DNA of 64,000 bases from Oscillospiraceae bacterium Marseille-Q3528. GTDB lineage: Bacteria > Bacillota > Clostridia > Lachnospirales > Lachnospiraceae. The stretch spans positions 117,521-181,520 of the forward strand of contig JAGTTR010000002.1 in assembly GCA_018223385.1 (NCBI GenBank), in the 5' to 3' direction. The position numbers and the translations under genes are program-made. Shown piece after piece: positions 27,195 through 37,365 of the stretch (position 1 is its first letter; each line of letters starts with the position of its first letter). The notes below the pieces were generated by a model that saw nothing but the letters and a program-made list of their open reading frames with translations, made no database searches and was not told the DNA's origin.

Positions 27195-28595
27195 ATGGAA
27201 AATAACGAAACAGAGCGCCAGTATTATTTCATGGAAGCGGTGAAGCAGGAAGTACAGGCGCTGGCAGACAAGCTGGGGCGTGCCCCGACCTATCATGTCA
27301 CAACCTTCGGCTGTCAGATGAACGCCAGAGATTCCGAGAAGCTGTCGGGTATTCTGGAAACGGTGGGTTACGTTTTCAGCGAATCCGAGGAAGCGGACTT
27401 TGTGCTGTTCAACACGTGCACCGTCCGGGAAAATGCCAACCAGCGGGTATACGGGCGGCTGGGCATTCTTCATAATCTGAAGAAAAAGCATCCGCACATG
27501 CTGGTGGCGGTCTGCGGCTGCATGATGCAGGAGCCCGAGGAAGTGGAGAGGATCAGGAAGACCTACCGGTTTGTGGATATTGTGTTTGGAACGCACAATA
27601 TTTTCCAGCTGGCGGAGCTTCTGCACAAACGGTTCACCACCGGGAAAATGGTGGTGGACGTCTGGAAGGATACGGATCAGATCGTGGAGAATCTGCCCAA
27701 TATCCGAAAATACAGCTTCAAATCCGGCGTGAACATCATGTTCGGCTGCAACAATTTCTGCAGCTACTGCATCGTTCCCTATGTGCGGGGACGGGAGCGC
27801 AGCCGGGAGCCGGAGGATATTTTAAATGAGATCAGAAGACAGGCACAGGATGGTGTCGTTGAGGTCATGCTTTTGGGACAGAACGTGAATTCCTATGGAA
27901 AAACGTTAGAGCAGCCGATGACATTTGCCGCACTTCTGCGGGAGGTGGAGAAGATTGACGGGATCCAGCGTATCCGTTTCATGACTTCCCACCCCAAGGA
28001 TTTATCCGATGAGCTCATTGAGACCATGCGGGATTCGAAAAAAATCTGCCGTCATCTGCACCTGCCGCTGCAGTCAGGAAGCACGCGGGTTCTGGGACTG
28101 ATGAACCGCAGATACACGAAGGAGAGCTATCTGGCTCTGGCGGAGAAGTTGAAGCGGGAGATTCCCGATCTTTCCCTGACCACGGATATCATCGTGGGCT
28201 TCCCCGGGGAGACCGAGGAGGATTTTCAGGATACGCTGGATGTGGTAAGGCGTGTGCGGTACGACAGTGCCTTTACCTTTTTATATTCAAAGCGCAGCGG
28301 GACACCGGCGGCTGCTATGGAAGGGCAGATCCCGGACGACGTGGCGCATGAGCGGTTCAACCGCCTTTTGAAGGAAGTACAACACATTTCTGCCGAGATG
28401 ACAGGGCGTTTTGAAGGAGAGACGCAGCCGGTACTGGCAGAGGAAGTGAACGGACAGCACCCGGAACTCATTACCGGCAAGCTTTCCAACAACATCACCG
28501 TACATTTTCCGGGTACGCCGGATCTGATCGGCAAGATCGTTCCTGTATATCTGAAAAAGAACTGCGGCTTTTATTATATGGGCGAATTACGATAG
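27195..28595 (+). CDS. miaB: tRNA-2-methylthio-N6-dimethylallyladenosine synthase
   Basis: A 466-residue radical-SAM methylthiotransferase acting on i6A37 of tRNAs that read UNN codons. It has the N-terminal UPF0004 domain with cluster cysteines (TFGCQMNARDSEK, NTCTVRENA, CGCMMQ), the radical SAM motif CNNFCSYC (about 184-191), and a C-terminal TRAM domain (about 395-460). The upstream enzyme of the pathway, MiaA, is encoded at 36.2 kb with mutS-mutL in between, a grouping common in Firmicutes. AAAGG lies 9 bases from the ATG. Confidence 0.96.
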   Translation: MENNETERQYYFMEAVKQEVQALADKLGRAPTYHVTTFGCQMNARDSEKLSGILETVGYVFSESEEADFVLFNTCTVRENANQRVYGRLGILHNLKKKHPHMLVAVCGCMMQEPEEVERIRKTYRFVDIVFGTHNIFQLAELLHKRFTTGKMVVDVWKDTDQIVENLPNIRKYSFKSGVNIMFGCNNFCSYCIVPYVRGRERSREPEDILNEIRRQAQDGVVEVMLLGQNVNSYGKTLEQPMTFAALLREVEKIDGIQRIRFMTSHPKDLSDELIETMRDSKKICRHLHLPLQSGSTRVLGLMNRRYTKESYLALAEKLKREIPDLSLTTDIIVGFPGETEEDFQDTLDVVRRVRYDSAFTFLYSKRSGTPAAAMEGQIPDDVAHERFNRLLKEVQHISAEMTGRFEGETQPVLAEEVNGQHPELITGKLSNNITVHFPGTPDLIGKIVPVYLKKNCGFYYMGELR

Positions 28596-28621
28596 TACTT
28601 ACATAAGAGGGGGCATTATCC

Positions 28622-30307
28622 ATGGGCCAATTTCAGCCTAAAATCGTGGAATGCATGAAGCACTATTCGAAAAATCAGCTGGTGAAAGACATTTTTGCAG
28701 GAATTCTGGTGGCGGTCATCGCCTTTCCGCTGTCTGTGGCACTGGCAATTTCTTCGGGTTTAAGTCCTGAAAAAGGACTCTATTCTGCCATCATCGGCGG
28801 CTTTTTTGTGTCGCTGTTTGGCGGAAGTAAAGTAAACATCGGCGGCATCACAGCTGCGACAGTCATGACTGTCTTTACCATTGTGGATGAATATGGACTG
28901 GCAGGACTGGCAGCGGCTTCCATCATGGCTGGTGTGATTTTGATCCTTATGGGCCTGTTCCGTCTGGGCGGCCTGCTGAAATATATTCCGAGAACGATCA
29001 CCCTAGGGTTTACCGCCGCCATTGGCGTGGGTATTTTTACCAACCAGATCAAGGGCTTCTTCGGCCTGCAGATCGAGACGGTGCCGGTGAAGTTTCTGGA
29101 GAAAATGCCGGCCCTTTTCGGCGCGGCATCCACCTTCCAGCCTGCAGCGGTGCTGGTGGGCGCGGCATCCATCGTCATTCTTCTCGTTCTGCCGAAGATC
29201 AATGATAAGATTCCCAACTCCCTGGCAGCCATTCTCATCATGACGCCGGTGGTGACCATTTTCAAGATCCCGGTATCCACCATTCATTCGGTATACGGCG
29301 ATCTGCCCACCCATTTTCCGTACCCTGAGATCCACATGCTCTCTCTGGAGACACTGGTGGATCTGTTGCCGCTGTCTGTGACACTGGCAATCCTGATCGC
29401 CATTGTTTCCCTGCTGGCCTGCTCCGTGACCGACGGCCTCATGGGAGAGAAGCACAATTCCAACCAGGAGCTCATTGCGGAAGGCATCGCCAATATTTTC
29501 TGCGGCATTTTCGGCGCAGCGCCGGTGGCAGGCGCCGTGGCCCGTGCATCCAACAACGTGAAAAACGGCGGCCGCACCCCCATCGCGGGTATGGTGCACA
29601 GCGTGGTTGTCACGCTGATCCTGCTGTTCCTTATGCCGCTGGCAGGTTATATTCCCATGCCGGTGCTGTCTGCAGTTCTGATCGTGGTGGCCGTGAACAT
29701 GTGCAACATCAAGGAATTTGTTTATATCGGAAAACATGCGCCGAAGTCTGATTTTATCGTGCTGATGGTGACGCTGTTCTCCGGCGTGCTGGTAGACCTG
29801 CTGTTCGCCGTGGAGGTGGGCATCATCCTGACAGCCATTCTGCTGATGAAACGGATGGCAGATGTGGCAGAGATCCAGAACTATGTGTATGTGGGCAACA
29901 GCGGCAATCCTGACAGCGATCTGGATGCGCCGAACCCGGAGGACGAGATCATTCGAAGCCTGCCGGAGCACACCCTGGTGTACCGGTTCCTGGGGCCGCT
30001 GTTTTTCGCGGCTGCGGACAACTTCGATATCATCACCACTCCGGATACGCTGAAATACATGATCTTACAGATGCGGAGCGTACCGGCGCTGGACGGCGCA
30101 GCCATGCGGCATCTCAATAACCTGCGCAAACACTGCGTGGAGCAGGGCATTGCCCTGGTGCTCTGCGGCGTCCAGGAGCAGCCCATGCGTGCCATGAAGC
30201 GCTACGGCCTTATCGAGGCGCTGGGCGAGGACAATATTTGCTGCAATCTGGTGGCTGCGGCTGACCGGGTGAAAGCGCTGGATGCGAAAAACAGCGCGGC
30301 AGAATAA
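28622..30307 (+). CDS. SulP family anion transporter with STAS domain
   Basis: A 561-residue SLC26/SulP membrane transporter. About 12-14 helices span residues 25-420, with the typical N-terminal AGILVAVIAFPLSVALAISSGLSPEKGLYSAIIGG. A cytoplasmic STAS domain (about 440-550, LVYRFLGPLFFAAADNF and VPALDGAAMRHL) completes it. Substrates in the family include sulfate, bicarbonate and dicarboxylates, and none can be chosen here. It follows miaB by 26 bases; GAGGGGG precedes the ATG. Confidence 0.93.
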   Translation: MGQFQPKIVECMKHYSKNQLVKDIFAGILVAVIAFPLSVALAISSGLSPEKGLYSAIIGGFFVSLFGGSKVNIGGITAATVMTVFTIVDEYGLAGLAAASIMAGVILILMGLFRLGGLLKYIPRTITLGFTAAIGVGIFTNQIKGFFGLQIETVPVKFLEKMPALFGAASTFQPAAVLVGAASIVILLVLPKINDKIPNSLAAILIMTPVVTIFKIPVSTIHSVYGDLPTHFPYPEIHMLSLETLVDLLPLSVTLAILIAIVSLLACSVTDGLMGEKHNSNQELIAEGIANIFCGIFGAAPVAGAVARASNNVKNGGRTPIAGMVHSVVVTLILLFLMPLAGYIPMPVLSAVLIVVAVNMCNIKEFVYIGKHAPKSDFIVLMVTLFSGVLVDLLFAVEVGIILTAILLMKRMADVAEIQNYVYVGNSGNPDSDLDAPNPEDEIIRSLPEHTLVYRFLGPLFFAAADNFDIITTPDTLKYMILQMRSVPALDGAAMRHLNNLRKHCVEQGIALVLCGVQEQPMRAMKRYGLIEALGEDNICCNLVAAADRVKALDAKNSAAE

Positions 30308-30375
30308 CGATATCCCCCACAGGCAAGAAAAACGGGACAGACATGCAAAGGACAGTTAGAGAAAGGACAGATAAC

Positions 30376-31026
30376 ATGGAACAGGAAAAGCTTGTCCGTG
30401 TGCGTATGGCACAGCCTTCCGACGCGGCAGATTTGCTTGGCATTTATGAATATTACATCAAAAACACCCCGGTGACCTTTGAATTTACGGTGCCGTCGGT
30501 GGAAGAATTTGCAGGAAGGATCCGAAACACCCTTTCCCACATGCCTTATCTGGTGTGTGAGATCGACGGAAAGATCGTGGGCTACGCCTACGCCTCCCTG
30601 TACCGGAGCCGGGCAGCCTATGACTGGGACTGCGAGCTGTCTGTCTATCTGGAGGAGGATTATCACAGAGGCGGCATTGGCAAGATGCTGTACCGCCTGC
30701 TGTTTGCGCTTCTTGAGCAGATGCATTACCGCCATGCCTTTGCCTGCATCACCTCCCCGAACCCGGAGAGCATTGATTTCCATGCTGCCATGGGCTTCCA
30801 GCACGTGGCATTTTTCCCGGCCTGCGGCTACAAGGACGGCAAATGGCACGACATTGTATGGATGGATTACGTGCTGGAGGACAGCCAGGAGCCGCCCCTT
30901 CCGGTGACACCCATCGGACAGGTGGAGCCTGCCTTTATTGATGAAATTTTTCGGGAAGCCGAAAAGGAATTGGAAGAGCGGCTGAACGGTGATATGATGA
31001 TCTGTAAAGCATTTATGGGGCTTTAA
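30376..31026 (+). CDS. GNAT family N-acetyltransferase (phosphinothricin acetyltransferase-like)
   Basis: A 216-residue GNAT enzyme. The segments VRMAQPSDAADLLGIYEYYIKNTPVTFEF, YRSRAAYDWDCELSVYLEEDYHRGGIGKML (acetyl-CoA loop RGGIGK, about 100-105) and GFQHVAFFPACGYKDGKWHD resemble phosphinothricin/methionine sulfoximine acetyltransferases. A C-terminal extension (about 175-216) goes beyond the usual fold. Start at ATG 30376 with AAAGGA upstream is preferred to an in-frame ATG 33 bases earlier. Substrate unknown. Confidence 0.85.
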   Translation: MEQEKLVRVRMAQPSDAADLLGIYEYYIKNTPVTFEFTVPSVEEFAGRIRNTLSHMPYLVCEIDGKIVGYAYASLYRSRAAYDWDCELSVYLEEDYHRGGIGKMLYRLLFALLEQMHYRHAFACITSPNPESIDFHAAMGFQHVAFFPACGYKDGKWHDIVWMDYVLEDSQEPPLPVTPIGQVEPAFIDEIFREAEKELEERLNGDMMICKAFMGL

Positions 31027-31050
31027 AATATAACGAAAGAGGATAAAAAA

Positions 31051-33699
31051 TTGGCTGAATTTACACCTATGATGCGTCATTACCTGGACACCAAGGAGCA
31101 GTATAAGGACTGTATCCTGTTTTATCGTCTGGGCGATTTTTATGAAATGTTTTTTGACGATGCGGTGACAGTGTCCAGAGAGCTGGAGCTGACCCTCACC
31201 GGCAAGGACTGCGGACAGGAAGAGCGGGCGCCCATGTGCGGTGTGCCCTACCATGCCGCCGAGACGTATCTGAACCGGCTGGTGGCCAAGGGCTACAAGG
31301 TGGCCATCTGTGAACAGGTGGAGGATCCCAAGCTTGCCAAGGGCATGGTGAAACGGGAGGTTGTCCGGGTGGTGACGCCGGGCACGAACCTGAACACCCA
31401 GGCGCTGGATGAGACGAAAAACAACTACATCATGTGTATCGTGTATCTGGCAGATCGCTACGGGGTGTCCCTGGCGGACGTGTCCACCGGTGAATATTTC
31501 CTTACCGAGGTTTCCAGTGCCAAGAAAATGGAGGATGAGATCATCAAGTTTTCTCCGGCGGAGATCATCTGCAACGAGCCGCTGCTCATGAGCGGCACCA
31601 ATCTGGACGCCCTGAAAGACCGGCTGGGCATTTCCGTGTTCCCGCTGGATGCGGCCTATTTTGACGATGAGCAGTGCCGGCGGGCGTTGCTGGAGCATTT
31701 TCAGGTGGCTTCCATGGAGGCGCTGGGACTGGGGGATTACACTCTGGGTGTGCTGGCGGCAGGCGCGCTCATGCGGTATCTTTTGGATACCCAGAAAAAC
31801 AGCCTGTCCCAGATGACCCGACTGGTGCCTTATTCCACAGGAAAATATATGGTGCTGGACAGCTCCACCCGGCGGAATCTGGAGCTGACAGAGACATTGC
31901 GGGAAAAACAGAAACGGGGTTCCCTTCTGTGGGTGCTGGACAAGACAAAGACGGCCATGGGTGCCCGGATGCTGCGCACCTACATCGAACAGCCGCTGCT
32001 GGAAAAAGAGACCATTGAGGCCCGGCTGGATGCCATCGAGGAGCTGAACAACAACGCCATCATGCGGGAGGAGATCCGGGAATACTTAAATCCCGTGTAT
32101 GACCTGGAGCGGCTGGTGAGCCGGATCACCTACCAGTCGGCCAATCCCCGGGATCTGGTGGCGTTCAAGAGTTCCCTTTCCATGCTGCCCGCCATCAAAT
32201 ATCTGCTGAAAGACAGTGTATGCGGGGAACTGAAAACGGTGGAGGAGGAGCTGGACGCCCTGGAGGATGTGCATGCGCTCATCAGTAAAGCCATCGTGGA
32301 TGAACCGCCCATGATCGTCCGGGAAGGCGGCATCATCAAGGAAGGCTACAATGAAGAGGTGGACAAGCTGCGGCAGGCCAAGACCGAAGGAAAGAACTGG
32401 CTGGCCCAGCTGGAAGAGCAGGAGCGGGAGCGCACCGGCATCAAAAACCTTCGCATCAAATATAACAAGGTGTTCGGCTATTATCTGGAAGTGACCAATT
32501 CCTATAAGGATCTGGTGCCGGACGACTATATGCGCAAGCAGACGCTGACCAACGCGGAGCGCTACATCACCCCGAAACTCAAGGAGCTGGAGGATATGAT
32601 CCTGGGCGCCGAGGACAAGCTGTTTTCTCTGGAATATGACCTGTTTGCCGATGTGCGGGATCAGATCGGCCGGGAAGTACTGCGCATCCAGAAAACGGCC
32701 CGGGCCATTGCCCGGCTGGACGTGTATGCCTCCCTTTCCCTGGTGGCGGAGCGGGAAAACTATGTGCGTCCTTCCATCAACGAGAAGGGGCTCATCGACA
32801 TCCGCGGCGGCAGACACCCGGTGGTGGAAAAAATGATCTCCAACGATATGTTCATCGCCAATGACACCTATCTGGATAACAACAAAAACCGGATTTCCAT
32901 CATCACCGGCCCCAACATGGCCGGAAAATCCACCTACATGCGGCAGACCGCCCTCATTGTGCTCATGGCGCAGATCGGCAGCTTTGTCCCGGCCCAGAAG
33001 GCCAAGATCGGCATTGTGGACCGGATCTTCACCCGGGTGGGCGCATCGGACGATCTGGCATCCGGCCAGAGTACGTTTATGGTGGAGATGACCGAGGTGG
33101 CCAACATCCTGCGAAATGCCACAGCCAACAGCCTGCTCATCTTAGATGAGATTGGCAGAGGCACCAGCACCTTTGACGGCCTGTCCATCGCCTGGGCGGT
33201 GGTGGAGCACATCAGCAATCCGAGGCTTCTGGGTGCCAAGACGCTGTTTGCCACCCATTATCACGAGCTGACGGAACTGGAAGGAAAGCTGTCCAGCGTG
33301 AACAATTACTGTATCGCCGTAAAAGAAAAGGGCGACGATATCGTTTTCCTGCGAAAGATTGTCAAAGGCGGCGCAGACAAGAGCTACGGCATTCAGGTGG
33401 CCAAGTTAGCCGGGGTGCCCGACAACGTGATCCAGCGGGCCAAGGAGATCATCCATCAGCTGGTGGATGCGGACATCACCCAGCGGGTACACGAGATCGA
33501 AGTGGTACAGGGCAGCGCGGTGAAGAAAAAGCCCGTTACCTACGATGAGGTGGACATGGAGCAGATGTCCCTGTTTGATACGGTAAAGGATGACGATATC
33601 CTCAAGGAGTTAAAAGAACTGGATATTTCCAATCTGACGCCGCTGGATGCGCTGAACACGCTGAACCGGCTGCAGAGCAAGCTGCGCAACCGGTGGTAA
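31051..33699 (+). CDS. mutS: DNA mismatch repair protein MutS
   Basis: An 882-residue MutS1. The N-terminal mismatch-recognition segment LGDFYEMFFDDA carries the Phe-x-Glu motif. The ATPase has Walker A GPNMAGKS (620-627), then LILDEIGRGTSTFDG and the TLFATHYHEL signature. The C-terminal helix-turn-helix dimer region follows. Start is TTG 31051, 8 bases after AAAGAGG. mutL follows by 105 bases, in a spacer with small hairpins, and miaA follows mutL. Confidence 0.97.
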   Translation: MAEFTPMMRHYLDTKEQYKDCILFYRLGDFYEMFFDDAVTVSRELELTLTGKDCGQEERAPMCGVPYHAAETYLNRLVAKGYKVAICEQVEDPKLAKGMVKREVVRVVTPGTNLNTQALDETKNNYIMCIVYLADRYGVSLADVSTGEYFLTEVSSAKKMEDEIIKFSPAEIICNEPLLMSGTNLDALKDRLGISVFPLDAAYFDDEQCRRALLEHFQVASMEALGLGDYTLGVLAAGALMRYLLDTQKNSLSQMTRLVPYSTGKYMVLDSSTRRNLELTETLREKQKRGSLLWVLDKTKTAMGARMLRTYIEQPLLEKETIEARLDAIEELNNNAIMREEIREYLNPVYDLERLVSRITYQSANPRDLVAFKSSLSMLPAIKYLLKDSVCGELKTVEEELDALEDVHALISKAIVDEPPMIVREGGIIKEGYNEEVDKLRQAKTEGKNWLAQLEEQERERTGIKNLRIKYNKVFGYYLEVTNSYKDLVPDDYMRKQTLTNAERYITPKLKELEDMILGAEDKLFSLEYDLFADVRDQIGREVLRIQKTARAIARLDVYASLSLVAERENYVRPSINEKGLIDIRGGRHPVVEKMISNDMFIANDTYLDNNKNRISIITGPNMAGKSTYMRQTALIVLMAQIGSFVPAQKAKIGIVDRIFTRVGASDDLASGQSTFMVEMTEVANILRNATANSLLILDEIGRGTSTFDGLSIAWAVVEHISNPRLLGAKTLFATHYHELTELEGKLSSVNNYCIAVKEKGDDIVFLRKIVKGGADKSYGIQVAKLAGVPDNVIQRAKEIIHQLVDADITQRVHEIEVVQGSAVKKKPVTYDEVDMEQMSLFDTVKDDDILKELKELDISNLTPLDALNTLNRLQSKLRNRW

Positions 33700-33804
33700 T
33701 AACGGAATCGAATGACGCAGGAAATGCCTGACAGGTACTGGTAAGAAATACCTGGCGGGCTGTAAAGGGAAAGATGGTTAAAAGGGAGAAAGGACGGGAA
33801 GTCT

Positions 33805-36165
33805 TTGGCAAAGATTCAGGTACTGGACAGAAATACGATTGACAAGATTGCGGCGGGCGAGGTCATTGAGCGCCCGTCGTCCATCGTCAAAGAGCTGACG
33901 GAAAATGCAGTGGATGCAGGTGCCTCTTCTGTCACGGTGGAAATCCGGGACGGCGGCACCACCTTTTTACGTGTAACGGACAATGGCAGCGGGATTGCGG
34001 CCGACCAGGTGGCGGATGCGTTTCTGCGCCATTCCACCAGCAAGATCCGCAAAGTAGAAGATCTTGCCCATATTTCCTCTTTGGGGTTCCGGGGCGAGGC
34101 GCTTTCCAGTATTGCCTCCGTATCCCAGGTGGAGCTCATCACCAAGACCGCAGACAGCGACACCGGCGTCAGCTACCGCATTGAGGGCGGGGAGGAAAAG
34201 AGCCTGGAGGAGATCGGGGCGCCGGAAGGAACCACCTTCCTCATCCGCAACCTGTTTTATAATGTACCGGCCAGACGGAAATTTCTGAAGTCCCCCATGA
34301 CGGAGGCGGGATACATCGGTACCCTCATGGAGCGGCTGGCTCTTTCCCATCCGGACATTTCCTTTAAATTCATTGCCAACCATCAGACGAAGCTGCAGAC
34401 ATCGGGCAACACCAACCTGAAGGATATCATTTACAATATCTATGGCCGGGAGGTGGCCTCCGAGCTGCTGCCGGTGAACCGGGAGGGTCGCTGTGTGTCC
34501 GTGACCGGGTATATTGGCAAGCCGGTGGTTTCCCGGGGAAACCGCAATTATGAAAATTATTTTGTCAATGGCCGTTATGTGAAGAATCCGACCATCACCA
34601 AGGCCATTGAGGACGCTTATAAATCCTTTATGATGCAGCACCGGTATCCGTTCACGGCGCTCCTGTTCCAGGTGGACGGGGAAAAGGTGGACGTCAACGT
34701 CCATCCCGCCAAGCTGGAAGTGCGGTTCTCCGACAACAATGCCGTGTATCAGGACATTTTCCAGGCGGTGCATGACGCCCTGGCCGGGAAGGAATTCATC
34801 CCGGAGATCGTGCTGACACCGGAGGAAGAGCAGATGTTTGCGCCGGAGCAGAAGCGGACGCCTGGCGGGCAGACATTGAATGGTCAGGCTGTGAGCCAAA
34901 CAGCCAGTGCATCGATAGCGGATACACAGATGCCGTCTCAGGTGCAGACGGGAGACCGGACTGTGATCGGACAGACATCGCAGGCGTCTGTACCGCCGAA
35001 TTCCTCCATGGTAAGAGAGATATCTGCTTATGGGACGGAACATTTCACGCAGCAAGGGCAGGCTACCGATACATCGACGCCGTCACAGCCCCAGTCACCC
35101 CAAAGTGCAATGACACCGGAAGAGGCCGCCCGGCAGCGGAACCTGCAGTACTTCATGGAGAAGATGAAAGAACGGGTGACAAAGGAATTTGCCCAGCAGG
35201 CAGCGAAAGTTCAGGAATCCCAGACGGAGCAGGCGGCAACTGGAATTCCATTGCCGGAAGATACGCAGATGGGAGCTGGATATCTTGGCCATTTGGAGAA
35301 ATCACAGGAAAACGGTCATGGGCAGAGCGCTGTAACAAACGGGATGGAGTCAGGTTATGGAACGGCAGCCAGTCAAAGTTCGATCGTGCAGCCGGAAAAT
35401 GTGTTAGGTACTGCGGATGGGCAATATGCAGGACAGGAAAAGTCTGGCGCTGGTGAACGGACAGTTTCATCAGGCACAATAGTAGCGATAGATGAAGCGT
35501 CGCAAGGACAGTCACCCATCCAGTCACCGGAAAAACCCGAGCAGCTGGATCTGTTTGAGCACCGTTTTCTGGACCAGAAGTCCCGGGCCAATTATCGGAT
35601 CATTGGCCAGCTGTTTGACACATATTGGCTTATCCAGTTTGAGGATAAACTATATATCATCGACCAGCATGCCGCCCACGAAAAGGTGCTGTATGAGCGC
35701 ACCATGCGGGCGTTGCGGACGAAGGAATACACGTCCCAGCTGCTGAGCCCGCCCATCATCCTGACGCTGAATATGCAGGAGGAAGAGCTGCTGCACACGT
35801 ATATGGACAATTTTACAGCGCTGGGTTTTGAGATCGAGGCGTTCGGCGGCAGAGAGTATGCGGTGCGGGCAGTGCCGGACAATCTGTTTTCTGTGGCATC
35901 CCGGGAGGTGCTGACAGAAATGCTGGACGGCTTAAGCAGCGCAGGCGGCAACCGGGTGGAGGCAGAGAGCATCAACGACCGGATCGCCACCATGTCCTGT
36001 AAGGCGGCGGTGAAGGGCAACAACCGGCTGTCGGCCAGAGAAGCGGAAGCTCTCATTGACGAACTGCTGAATCTGGAAAACCCATACAACTGCCCCCATG
36101 GACGGCCCACCATCGTGTCCATGTCCCAGTACGAACTGGAAAAGAAGTTTAAGCGGATCGTGTAA
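33805..36165 (+). CDS. mutL: DNA mismatch repair protein MutL, with long Gln/Ser/Thr-rich linker
   Basis: A 786-residue MutL. The N-terminal GHKL ATPase (about 1-335) shows the ELTENAVDAGA, DNGSGI and GFRGEAL motifs. The C-terminal domain (about 590-786) has the endonuclease signature DQHAAHEKVLYE beginning at Asp620 and CPHGRP at 763-768, so it should nick DNA, as expected in bacteria without MutH. The linker (about 340-590) is unusually long and rich in Gln, Ser, Thr and Pro. Start is TTG 33805 with AAAGGA upstream. Confidence 0.96.
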   Translation: MAKIQVLDRNTIDKIAAGEVIERPSSIVKELTENAVDAGASSVTVEIRDGGTTFLRVTDNGSGIAADQVADAFLRHSTSKIRKVEDLAHISSLGFRGEALSSIASVSQVELITKTADSDTGVSYRIEGGEEKSLEEIGAPEGTTFLIRNLFYNVPARRKFLKSPMTEAGYIGTLMERLALSHPDISFKFIANHQTKLQTSGNTNLKDIIYNIYGREVASELLPVNREGRCVSVTGYIGKPVVSRGNRNYENYFVNGRYVKNPTITKAIEDAYKSFMMQHRYPFTALLFQVDGEKVDVNVHPAKLEVRFSDNNAVYQDIFQAVHDALAGKEFIPEIVLTPEEEQMFAPEQKRTPGGQTLNGQAVSQTASASIADTQMPSQVQTGDRTVIGQTSQASVPPNSSMVREISAYGTEHFTQQGQATDTSTPSQPQSPQSAMTPEEAARQRNLQYFMEKMKERVTKEFAQQAAKVQESQTEQAATGIPLPEDTQMGAGYLGHLEKSQENGHGQSAVTNGMESGYGTAASQSSIVQPENVLGTADGQYAGQEKSGAGERTVSSGTIVAIDEASQGQSPIQSPEKPEQLDLFEHRFLDQKSRANYRIIGQLFDTYWLIQFEDKLYIIDQHAAHEKVLYERTMRALRTKEYTSQLLSPPIILTLNMQEEELLHTYMDNFTALGFEIEAFGGREYAVRAVPDNLFSVASREVLTEMLDGLSSAGGNRVEAESINDRIATMSCKAAVKGNNRLSAREAEALIDELLNLENPYNCPHGRPTIVSMSQYELEKKFKRIV

Positions 36166-36203
36166 AGTCGATCGCAGGAAGCAACATATACAGGAGGAAC
36201 CCC

Positions 36204-37214
36204 GTGAAACCACTCATTATCTTAACAGGCCCCACAGCCGTGGGAAAAACAGCCCTCTCCATTTCTCTGGCAAAAGCCGTGGGCGGAGAGATCATATCTG
36301 CGGATTCCATGCAGGTGTACCGGCACATGGACATCGGCTCGGCCAAGATCCGGCCGGAAGAGATGGACGGCGTGCCCCATCACCTCATTGACGTGCTGGA
36401 GCCCTGGGAGGAGTTTCATGTGGTGCGCTTCCAGCAGCTGGTGAAGGAGGCTATGGCAGGTATTTATGAACGGGGGCACATCCCCATCCTCACCGGCGGC
36501 ACCGGTTTTTATATCCAGGCCATTGTCAAAGACATTGATTTCACAGAAAACGGAGAGGACAGCAGCTACCGGGAAGACTTGGAACGGCGGGCCCGGGAGG
36601 AAGGCTGCGAAGCCCTGCACCGGGAGCTGGCGGCGGTGGATCCGGAAAGCGCAGCTCAGATCCATCCCAACAATGTGAAAAGGATCATCCGGGCGCTGGA
36701 ATATTACGAACAGACGGGACAGCCCATCTCTGCTCATAACGAAGAGCAGAAGGAAAAGCCATCTCCGTACAATTATGCTTACTTTGTGCTGACCGATGAC
36801 CGGGAAGTGCTCTATGAGCGGATCGACCGGCGGGTGGATCAGATGCTCTCCGACGGGCTGGTGGAGGAAGTAAAACGCCTGCGGGCAATGGGCTGCAGCC
36901 GGGAGCTGGTGTCCATGCAGGGACTGGGGTATAAAGAAATCCTTGCCTATCTGGAGGGAGAAATGTCCCTGGAAGAAGCCATCTATGTGCTGAAACGGGA
37001 CACAAGACATTTTGCCAAGCGGCAGCTCACCTGGTTTCGCCGGGAAAAAGAAGTCATCTGGCTGGACAAGCGGGAGTTTGACCGGCAGGAAGAACGAATT
37101 CTGGAAAAAATGCTGGATATCTGCCATGCGAAGAACATCCTTCCCATTTCCGAAATATCAAATTCTATGAATACAGACTGCATGACAGGTGACAAGCAGT
37201 CTTTCAAATCTTAA
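36204..37214 (+). CDS. miaA: tRNA dimethylallyltransferase
   Basis: A 336-residue enzyme that adds dimethylallyl to A37 of tRNAs, giving the i6A substrate for MiaB. The P-loop GPTAVGKT (8-15), the segment ISADSMQVYRHMDIGSAK and the ILTGGTGFYIQA helix are diagnostic. It starts with GTG 36204 after CAGGAGGAA. The C-terminal tail after about residue 310 is not conserved. An 8-pair inverted repeat (37205-37223) spans its stop codon. It follows mutL by 38 bases. Confidence 0.96.
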   Translation: MKPLIILTGPTAVGKTALSISLAKAVGGEIISADSMQVYRHMDIGSAKIRPEEMDGVPHHLIDVLEPWEEFHVVRFQQLVKEAMAGIYERGHIPILTGGTGFYIQAIVKDIDFTENGEDSSYREDLERRAREEGCEALHRELAAVDPESAAQIHPNNVKRIIRALEYYEQTGQPISAHNEEQKEKPSPYNYAYFVLTDDREVLYERIDRRVDQMLSDGLVEEVKRLRAMGCSRELVSMQGLGYKEILAYLEGEMSLEEAIYVLKRDTRHFAKRQLTWFRREKEVIWLDKREFDRQEERILEKMLDICHAKNILPISEISNSMNTDCMTGDKQSFKS

Positions 37215-37223
37215 AAAGATTTG
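37205..37223 (+). other. Inverted repeat spanning the miaA stop codon
   Basis: CAAATCTT-AAA-AAGATTTG is a perfect 8-pair repeat that includes the stop codon. It is followed by TTGATAT rather than a T-run, so it is a weak terminator candidate at best. Confidence 0.4.
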
Positions 37224-37365
37224 TTGATATGGAGCATGGAAGCGTGCGGGATGCTGCCAATACGTTTGTTAATCGTTGAAGTTAGGGGAAATCATTGCGC
37301 ATTGCGGATGTAGAGATAGAATGATTACTATAAATAAAACAAGAAAATACGAGGATAAAACAGAA

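Noticed and set aside
33718..33754. Small hairpins (CAGG/CCTG and CAGGTA/TACCTG) between mutS and mutL
   Set aside because: Short stems without a T-run; too weak to call a terminator or regulator.
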